A DNA stretch of 64,000 nt from an uncultured bacterium (GTDB lineage Bacteria; Cyanobacteriota; Vampirovibrionia; Gastranaerophilales; Gastranaerophilaceae), in the NCBI GenBank assembly GCA_902797965.1, contig CADBUY010000006.1:37011-101010 (forward strand), in the 5' to 3' direction. Position 1 is the stretch's first letter, and every line of letters begins with the position of its first letter. A program made the position numbers and the translations under genes. This document shows positions 57,868-64,000 of this stretch, in pieces. The notes under the pieces were generated by a model. It was given only the letters and a program-made list of their open reading frames with translations. It searched no databases and was not told the DNA's origin.

Positions 57868-59886
57868 ATGTCAGGGATTAACTTTAATGATTTACCATCA
57901 AATTTACAGCAAAAACTACAACCATACAGATTTGTAGCAAAAAGTGTTGACGATGCAATTGCAATGGCAAAACAAGCAGGAAAATGGTCTGCATCTGATG
58001 ATAAAGTCTACAACTCATTAAATGGAGGAAAAGCTTGGGGCGTCTTTGATGGTTTTGAAAAATCAGAAGTACAACAGTTCAAGAAAGATGTTGCTGAAGC
58101 TGCAAAAAAAGATCCTGTAAATTCAATGAGTATAGCTGCAAAAAAAGGTATTGCCAGAGATGTTGCTGAAAACCCGACAAAATATACTCCAAAAAGATTT
58201 GATATGGCATCCGGAAGATATGTTGTATATCAAAAAGACCAGAACACAGGAAAAGATACATATACTTATTATGACCAAACCGGTAAAAAAATGTCTGAAA
58301 ATGCATTTAAACAAGCAGAAGGTCTAACAACTTTGGCTTATGATTCTAAATCAGGTAAATTAAAAGCCGGCAAAACAAATGATAATGAAGGAAAATCTTG
58401 GTCTGACTATTCTACAGGTGAAAAACTTTTAGCAGTTGCACTTGCTCCATTGACACTTTTGACATCTTGTGACGAAGATCATGAAACTATAATGAACTTT
58501 GAATTTAAGCCCCAAACAACTATTAATATTACGTTTGATACAGCATCTCTTACAGCAGCAATGCAGGAAACAAACGCAATTTTAGCTAAAATTGAAAATC
58601 ATACCTATACAACAGCCCAAGAACTTCAGGGATTGAAAGATAGGTTGGCAGAAATTAATGAAAATATATTAACACTTATTGCAAATCAGGAACAATATGC
58701 AAAGAGTGCTGATGAATACTTCCAACAAATATTAGATGTATCAAAAGGTAATCAGCAACTGATAAAATTCATTGTTGATCAACTTGCAGAAGGAAATGAT
58801 ACATTAAAACAAATTAAAGCGTTGATGGAAACTAATAATGCAAGTCTAGAAGATATTTTGGAAGCGGTAACTAAGTGTAAATATGGTATTGACGTACTTC
58901 ATGAAGATAATAATGATATTAAGAAGTTGATTAATACGGTTTCAGCTCTTATTACTAAGTTACCATCAGAATTAAAAGTAAAATTTGGTGATTACTTCAA
59001 TAATATAATTAAAGGCATTTCTGATAATGGTAACAAGCTCGATGCTTTATATAACTTGTTAGCTATTGTTAATAAAAATGTTCAGGCTGGTAATACTGCA
59101 ATATTGAATAAAATGGAAAAAATGCAGGCAATACTTGAAGAAATGTTTAGAAAATTTGGTCAATTTGATGCTAAAATTACAAATATGCTTAACGCAATTG
59201 CAACTGCAATTGGGAATATGGGTACTAAAGGTGTTGACTTAAACAAGATTGAAGAAACATTGAATGCAATCTTAAATAAAATAGGTAACAATAAAGCTGA
59301 AATGGAACAAATTACTAAGTTACTTCAGGCAATTAACGCTAACACTGTAATTAACGGTCAAACACAAATTGAAATCCTTGACGCAATTAAGAAGCTTGAT
59401 GGCAATATGACAGCACAATTTACTAAATTAATTGAAATTGGTAATAGAAATAATCAACTTCAAGGTGATACAAACAATCTAGTTAATGAAGTATTAAAAG
59501 CGATTAAGAACTTCAATGTTCAACCTGGTTCACAAACTGAAATCGACTTAACAGCTTTATTGAATACAATTAATGCAAATGGTGCAGACTTAAGCAGCAA
59601 GCTGAGTGACATATATGGTATATTAAAGACATTGAATGCTAATGTAATTAAAAATAATAATGATAACCTAACATTCTTTACAAAAATATTAGCAGCTATG
59701 CCAAAGAATATTGATAGACCTGATTTTTCACAAATACTTGCAAAATTAGATGAAATATTAGCAGCAATCAAGAATCATACAGTTGATCTAAAAATTACGG
59801 TAGACGGACATTTTACAATCTGTGATAAAGATGGTAATGTCGTTCACGAAGGTGAAATGGATAACTTGGATTGGATTCTAGGCTAA
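57868..59886 (+). CDS. 672-residue coiled-coil protein with internal lipoprotein-type signal, unknown
   Basis: An N-terminal soluble domain of about 185 residues (MSGINFNDLPSNLQQKLQPY, Lys- and Asp-rich, with GGKAWGVFDGF) has no signal peptide. At 184-201 the sequence GEKLLAVALAPLTLLTSC looks exactly like a lipoprotein signal with lipobox LTSC (Cys201), followed by DED. After it comes a long series of helices with heptad-like spacing of I/L (about 215-640, for example ILAKIEN, ILNKIGNNK, ILDAIKKLD). A small C-terminal beta domain (VDLKITVDGHFTICDKDGN) ends DNLDWILG. It could be a fibrous, fibre-like or scaffold protein. The family is not recognised. AAAGGAGA precedes the ATG. Confidence 0.75.
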   Translation: MSGINFNDLPSNLQQKLQPYRFVAKSVDDAIAMAKQAGKWSASDDKVYNSLNGGKAWGVFDGFEKSEVQQFKKDVAEAAKKDPVNSMSIAAKKGIARDVAENPTKYTPKRFDMASGRYVVYQKDQNTGKDTYTYYDQTGKKMSENAFKQAEGLTTLAYDSKSGKLKAGKTNDNEGKSWSDYSTGEKLLAVALAPLTLLTSCDEDHETIMNFEFKPQTTINITFDTASLTAAMQETNAILAKIENHTYTTAQELQGLKDRLAEINENILTLIANQEQYAKSADEYFQQILDVSKGNQQLIKFIVDQLAEGNDTLKQIKALMETNNASLEDILEAVTKCKYGIDVLHEDNNDIKKLINTVSALITKLPSELKVKFGDYFNNIIKGISDNGNKLDALYNLLAIVNKNVQAGNTAILNKMEKMQAILEEMFRKFGQFDAKITNMLNAIATAIGNMGTKGVDLNKIEETLNAILNKIGNNKAEMEQITKLLQAINANTVINGQTQIEILDAIKKLDGNMTAQFTKLIEIGNRNNQLQGDTNNLVNEVLKAIKNFNVQPGSQTEIDLTALLNTINANGADLSSKLSDIYGILKTLNANVIKNNNDNLTFFTKILAAMPKNIDRPDFSQILAKLDEILAAIKNHTVDLKITVDGHFTICDKDGNVVHEGEMDNLDWILG

Positions 59887-59905
59887 TAAGAAGTTGCCAT
59901 AGATT

Positions 59906-59942
59906 AAAAAGACCGAATAAATATTCGGTCTTTTTATTTTTT
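59906..59942. terminator. Bidirectional terminator between the 672-residue gene and oppC
   Basis: AAAGACCGAAT / ATTCGGTCTTT with a short AAAT loop and A/T runs on both sides. It ends both convergent transcripts. Confidence 0.85.
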
Positions 59943-59953
59943 ATTAAATATTG

Positions 59954-61018
59954 TTATCTTCTTACTTCTGATTTTGGATCTAATATATCTCTTATAGTAT
60001 CACCCAGTAAATTAAATGATAGTACCGCAATAAATATCAATGCTCCGGGAGTTAGAAGCCAAGGTCTGTATAATATATTTGTAAATTCCTGAGCTTCTTT
60101 AAGCATATTACCCCAACTTGCATCAGGTTGCTGGATGCCTAATCCTAAAAAGCTTAATCCTGATTCTGCGAGAATATATGATGGTACACTTAAAGTCATT
60201 GCAATTATTACATAACTTGTTGTTTGAGGAATAATATGTCTTAAAATTATTCTGAGTGCAGAAGCGCCCATAACTTTTTCTGCCTGAATAAAATCTTCTT
60301 CTTTTATCGATAAAACCATTCCTCTTACAACTCTTGCAAAGCCTGCCCAACCGATTAGAGCAAGTATAATTACTATTAATGCAAATCTTTGCACACTTGT
60401 CATTCCTGACGGTAATATTGCGGCAAGAATTATGAGCAGGTAAAAACTCGGAATTGCCATTACGGCTTCAGCAAATCTCATCATTAATGTATCAACTATA
60501 CCGCCAAAATATCCTGAGATGCCTCCATATAAAAGTCCGATTGGAAAAACTATTAATAATGCAAGAAACCCTACTGTTAATGATATTCTGCCGCCAAATA
60601 AAAGTCTTGAAAAAACATCTCTTCCGTTAATATCAGTTCCTAATAAATGTAATTCACCACCTTTTTCTAAACCGAATAAGTGTCTGCAAGTTGGAATTAC
60701 GCCTAAAAATTTATATTTTTCTCCTTTTGCAAAAATATTTATGTAATATTTTTTACTTCTGTCTTGTTTAAAGACAGTTTGCATTAAATTTGAATCGTAT
60801 TCTCTAATATAGTTATACGTGTATGGCCGCGAAAATTTGCCATTTTCATCAATTGTATATATTTTAGACGGCGGTGCATAAGCTAAATCCCTATTTGAAT
60901 ACGTACTTGTATAAGGTGATATAAAGTCTGCAAATAATATTATTGTGTATAGTAATGCAAGGATGATAAAAGCAATTTTGGCAAATTTATCTTTAAATAT
61001 TTTTTTTATAAGCTCCAT
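59954..61018 (-). CDS. Peptide ABC transporter permease, OppC/DppC type
   Basis: 354 residues. One N-terminal helix (IAFIILALLYTIILFADFI) is followed by an extra-cytoplasmic insertion of about 85 residues, longer than usual. The permease domain follows with about five helices, including the EAA-like loop (EKVMGASALRIILRHIIPQ). Conserved HLLGTDINGRDVFSRLLFGGRISL-type residues (LLGTDINGRDVFSR) are the OppC signature. It pairs with OppB to move peptides inward. Its start overlaps the end of oppB. The ATPase subunits are not in this window. Confidence 0.92.
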   Translation of the reverse strand: MELIKKIFKDKFAKIAFIILALLYTIILFADFISPYTSTYSNRDLAYAPPSKIYTIDENGKFSRPYTYNYIREYDSNLMQTVFKQDRSKKYYINIFAKGEKYKFLGVIPTCRHLFGLEKGGELHLLGTDINGRDVFSRLLFGGRISLTVGFLALLIVFPIGLLYGGISGYFGGIVDTLMMRFAEAVMAIPSFYLLIILAAILPSGMTSVQRFALIVIILALIGWAGFARVVRGMVLSIKEEDFIQAEKVMGASALRIILRHIIPQTTSYVIIAMTLSVPSYILAESGLSFLGLGIQQPDASWGNMLKEAQEFTNILYRPWLLTPGALIFIAVLSFNLLGDTIRDILDPKSEVRR

Positions 61019-61998
61019 TAGACATCCTCCTGAGATTTTCTTGTACGAGGATCTGTCAACATTAGCAGTATATCAGCAATTAAATTGCCCAGAATTAACA
61101 TTATTGTTCCCATCATTAATGATGCCATTACAAGATTTATATCAGATTTCATAACAGCTTCAAGTATTAATCTCCCTAGTCCGGGGTATTGAAAAACATA
61201 TTCGGTCAGAGCTGCTCCGCTTAATAAACCTGCGAATTCAAATCCCAAAAGTGTTATCATTGGATTAATCGCATTCCTGAGTGCGTGCTTAAATATTACT
61301 TTAAATTCACTTAAACCTTTTGCTCTTGCAAATTTAACATAATCACTGTCCATAACTTCAAGCATATTTGCTCTCATTTGACGTTGTAATCCTGATAATG
61401 ATATGGCGAATAGTACTGTAACAGGGAGGATTAAGTGCTTAGATAAATCCATAACCTTTCCTAATATGCTTAACTCATTATAATTATAGCTTGTTAATCC
61501 TCCTACAGGAAACCAGCCGGTTTTTACCGCAAATATCAACATTAAGATTGCAAAGAAAAATGATGGTATTGCCATGCCAATGCTTGATAATATTGTTAAA
61601 AACCTATCCATTGCGGATTCTTTTTTTATTGCTGCAAGTATTCCAAGCGGAATTCCTGCAATCCATGTAAGAAATATTACGATAGTAGTTAGTAATAAAG
61701 TGTTCGGAATTCTTTCTTTTAATTTAACAGAAACCTTTTCTCCGGCGGATGTGTAACCCAAATCCCCTTTAATAAATGATTTTGCCCAAGAAAAATACTG
61801 GATATATATAGGCTTATTCAGGTTAAGACGCTCAACTTCTTTTTGCAAAGTTTCTTTTGAAATTGATGGATTAAGTCTTAATTCGGCAAGCGGATCTATA
61901 GGTGATAATCGTACTATAAAAAAACTTATCAATGAAACTAAGATAAGTAATGGAATTACTTGTAATATTCTCTTTGTTATATATTTAACTAATTGCAT
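61018..61998 (-). CDS. Peptide ABC transporter permease, OppB/DppB type
   Basis: 326 residues with six membrane helices. It starts with RILQVIPLLILVSLISFFIVRLSP and PIYIQYFSWAKSFIKGDLGYT, typical for OppB, and has the cytoplasmic EAA loop ARAKGLSEFKVIFKHALRNA. It forms the channel with OppC. It lies two bases from the binding-protein gene and overlaps oppC by one base, so the three genes form one operon. Confidence 0.94.
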   Translation of the reverse strand: MQLVKYITKRILQVIPLLILVSLISFFIVRLSPIDPLAELRLNPSISKETLQKEVERLNLNKPIYIQYFSWAKSFIKGDLGYTSAGEKVSVKLKERIPNTLLLTTIVIFLTWIAGIPLGILAAIKKESAMDRFLTILSSIGMAIPSFFFAILMLIFAVKTGWFPVGGLTSYNYNELSILGKVMDLSKHLILPVTVLFAISLSGLQRQMRANMLEVMDSDYVKFARAKGLSEFKVIFKHALRNAINPMITLLGFEFAGLLSGAALTEYVFQYPGLGRLILEAVMKSDINLVMASLMMGTIMLILGNLIADILLMLTDPRTRKSQEDV

Positions 61999-61999
61999 G

Positions 62000-63820
62000 T
62001 TATTTATCTATGTAAACCTCATCTAAATTATATAATATTCCGTTTAAACTTGTAGGATATATATTTTTAAATTTCTTTCTGATTGCCGTAATCCTTGTAG
62101 GTGAATATAAATATATTATAGGATTTTCTTCATATATGATTTCCTGATATCTGTCATATAATGGTTTGCGCTCTTCAAATGATAACTTTAAGGCTCCTTT
62201 TTCAAAAATATTATCAAGCTCTTCTTCCCATTCGAATCTGTTGTTTTTGTCTACACCCATATTGAACAGATGAAGAGAGCCGCCGGATGTCCATACATTT
62301 TTACCATCATGAGGTTCAAGCGGCGAACCTGTAAGTCCCATTATAACCATATCCCAATCATGTGTGTTTGTTAATTTGTTTACAAGTGAATTAAACTCTA
62401 TAGGTTTAAAATTAACTTTTATGCCCAGTTCTTCTAAATCTTGTTTTATCATAACACCTAATGCTTCACGCTCTAGGTTACCTGCATTAGTATATAAATC
62501 AAATTCTACATAATTACCCAATTTATCATACAACTTATTGTGTTTATATTTAAATCCTTCTTTTGAGAGTATCTCTTTTGCCTTAGAAATGTCCTTTTGA
62601 TGTCCTTTTATATTTCTGTTAAGATATATGGAATTAAGGCTTTCTGCTGTAAAAAGAGGCTCAGCAACTCCAAAAGCTATATTTTGTACCATGCTTTTTC
62701 TATCTATTGCATAATCAATAGCCTGTCTAAAGTTTTTATTTCTGAACCATTTTTGCTTTGTCTTATTTACATAATATTTACCATTTAAATCTTTTCTGTT
62801 ATTTAAATTAATTGCTAAAAATAATGTTCCCGTATCCGGTCCCAGATTATAGATAGTAAAATCAGAGTTTGCTTCTTTTTCTTTATATCTGGCTACATTG
62901 CTGCCTTTAAGACTTATTGCATCAATTTCTCTTGCTTCAAATTTTAAAATTTCGTTGTTTGTATCTCCAACAATAAGATAAATAATATTATTTAAATATG
63001 GAAGTTTTTCGTTTTTAAGGTTTAATTTATAATAGTTTGGATTTCTTTCAAATACTACTCTTTGAGCAGCAATATGTTCTTTTAATTTAAAAGCTCCGCT
63101 TGAAACAATATCATTTGGATTCGTATTCGGATTTAAAAAAGAATCAAATGCTGAAGCTCCTTTATCTGAATAAGGCTTAAAATAATGCTTTGGAACAATA
63201 GGGTATGATAGTAGTCTTAGAAATGGAGCAAATGGCTTGGCAGTCTTGAATACTACTGTATAATCATCAATTTTATTAAGCTCAGGAAGTTTACCGTCTA
63301 TCATCATAGAGTCCATAGTTGACGGATTTCCCAGACCTTTAAATACAATTTCATTGTAAGTATATAAGACATCATCTACGGTAATAGGATGTCCATCCGT
63401 CCATTTTATACCCTTTCTTAAGTGAATAATAATGTCATTGTTTTTTATTTCGAACGATTTTGCAAGTAGCGGAATAACTTTACCGGTTCTTGAATCTGTT
63501 GTCACAAGCCCGTCATATAATAATCCTGCCATTGATGAAGAAGTTGCATCTTTTGTGTTACAAGGATTAAATGTTTTTGGTCCTTCTCCTATTGTCGATA
63601 TTATTAGATTCCCTCCAAACTTACCTACAGGAGCTTGAGACTGAATGTAATCAGTTCCGTTTAATATAATATTTTTTTCATTATCAGGATAACTTATGCT
63701 GTTTATATTTGGAGTTTTTGGTATTGCCGTATGAACGTCAGGAATATCTTGTTTAATACAGCATTTTAATAAAACTCCAAGAACGAATAATAATAAAATT
63801 AATTTAATAGTATTTTTCAT
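62000..63820 (-). CDS. Peptide-binding lipoprotein, SBP family 5
   Basis: 606 residues, somewhat longer than typical OppA. A short lipoprotein signal (KNTIKLILLLFVLGVLLKC, lipobox LLKC) precedes family-5 features: TFNPCNTKDATSSSMAGLLYDGL, AKSFEIKNNDIIIHLRKGIKWTDG and NKNFRQAIDYAIDRK. It binds peptides for the OppBC channel. The ATG at 63820 begins the signal; an in-frame TTG upstream lacks support. No Shine-Dalgarno is visible. The gene starts the operon and is transcribed divergently from the promoter at 63946. Confidence 0.92.
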   Translation of the reverse strand: MKNTIKLILLLFVLGVLLKCCIKQDIPDVHTAIPKTPNINSISYPDNEKNIILNGTDYIQSQAPVGKFGGNLIISTIGEGPKTFNPCNTKDATSSSMAGLLYDGLVTTDSRTGKVIPLLAKSFEIKNNDIIIHLRKGIKWTDGHPITVDDVLYTYNEIVFKGLGNPSTMDSMMIDGKLPELNKIDDYTVVFKTAKPFAPFLRLLSYPIVPKHYFKPYSDKGASAFDSFLNPNTNPNDIVSSGAFKLKEHIAAQRVVFERNPNYYKLNLKNEKLPYLNNIIYLIVGDTNNEILKFEAREIDAISLKGSNVARYKEKEANSDFTIYNLGPDTGTLFLAINLNNRKDLNGKYYVNKTKQKWFRNKNFRQAIDYAIDRKSMVQNIAFGVAEPLFTAESLNSIYLNRNIKGHQKDISKAKEILSKEGFKYKHNKLYDKLGNYVEFDLYTNAGNLEREALGVMIKQDLEELGIKVNFKPIEFNSLVNKLTNTHDWDMVIMGLTGSPLEPHDGKNVWTSGGSLHLFNMGVDKNNRFEWEEELDNIFEKGALKLSFEERKPLYDRYQEIIYEENPIIYLYSPTRITAIRKKFKNIYPTSLNGILYNLDEVYIDK

Positions 63821-63945
63821 ATATTTAACAATAACATGCAAATAAAAATTATTCTCACTCCAACTTGGTAATCTTTGAAATGTTTAAATATTATAAATTT
63901 AATGTAACGAAATGTAACAATTTGTATAAAAAATGTATATAAAAT

Positions 63946-63973
63946 TAAAGTTTTAGAGAAAAAATGCCGATAA
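63946..63973 (+). promoter_or_regulatory. Sigma-28 (FliA)-type promoter reading out of the window
   Basis: TAAAGTTT (63946-63953), 12 bases, GCCGATAA (63966-63973). Both boxes match the consensus perfectly; the spacer is one base longer than the usual 11. The downstream gene lies beyond the window and should be flagellar or chemotaxis-related. Confidence 0.8.
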
Positions 63974-64000
63974 CAATACCAAAGGGACAAAAAAAGGACA

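Overview
The window is AT-rich, densely packed and gives no sign of prophage or large genomic islands. The gene set points to a flagellated, anaerobic bacterium with a Gram-negative type envelope. Flagellin, FliP/FliQ/FliR/FlhB and a flagellar-type sigma factor indicate motility. LpxA indicates lipid A, and a four-subunit ferredoxin-linked 2-oxoacid oxidoreductase indicates anaerobic metabolism. This combination, with many small lineage-specific proteins, fits a gut member of the non-photosynthetic cyanobacterial sister group (Candidatus Gastranaerophilales, 'Melainabacteria'). That assignment is inferred from gene content and style, not proven.

Layout. 1-5000: a GH57-type glycoside hydrolase cut by the window start, a secreted small protein, a sigma factor and GcvPB. 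5000-9000: flagellin, then the vorD-vorB-vorA-small ORF-vorC operon. 9000-19100: PolA, a CoA-activase-like protein, RuvC, a degenerate PurD-like ATP-grasp protein, a CopG regulator, an MFS transporter, CoaE, a RluB-type pseudouridine synthase, a thioesterase, a glyoxalase-type protein and a 53-residue small protein. 19200-29550: a BI-1 membrane protein, RmuC, an OmpR-type regulator, two lineage-type hypotheticals, MutS2, a GltP-type symporter, IlvE and a possible FliK-like protein. 29500-41300, mostly minus strand: a MetE-like protein, L9, the flagellar export gate block flhB-fliR-fliQ-fliP, low-complexity and small hypotheticals, and the classic rpmG-tRNATrp-secE-nusG-rplK-rplA cluster. A novel 332-residue protein behind a sigma-28-type promoter follows. 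41300-48260: a homocitrate/isopropylmalate synthase-family enzyme, an AGCS symporter, QueE, an unusual DnaJ, a periplasmic thioredoxin, RfbA and LpxA. 48260-51150: a mostly non-coding, repeat- and hairpin-rich stretch with tRNAGlu and a phosphodiester glycosidase gene behind a structured leader. 51150-64000: a PLP enzyme, an isochorismatase-like hydrolase, a pseudo-receiver/degenerate GGDEF protein, an HDOD protein, FtsX/FtsE, half a transketolase, a 672-residue coiled-coil protein with an internal lipobox, and an Opp-type peptide transporter missing its ATPases. A second sigma-28-type promoter reads out of the window.

How it fits together. The VorDBAC complex and IlvE can link branched-chain amino acids, 2-oxoacids and reduced ferredoxin, and the GltP, AGCS and Opp transporters would bring in amino acids and peptides. 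The sigma factor at 2805 could drive the two TAAAGTTT-N11/12-GCCGATAA promoters, placing the unknown 332-residue protein in the motility regulon.

Three genome-style signals run across the window. Several genes have a -10 hexamer ending 6-7 bases before the ATG with no Shine-Dalgarno, so they are probably translated from leaderless mRNAs. The 9-mer GGGGTAAAT (or its complement) occurs ten times, far above chance for such AT-rich DNA. Short palindromic and MITE-like repeats sit in several intergenic gaps. Product names come from recognising motifs by eye; no database search was possible.
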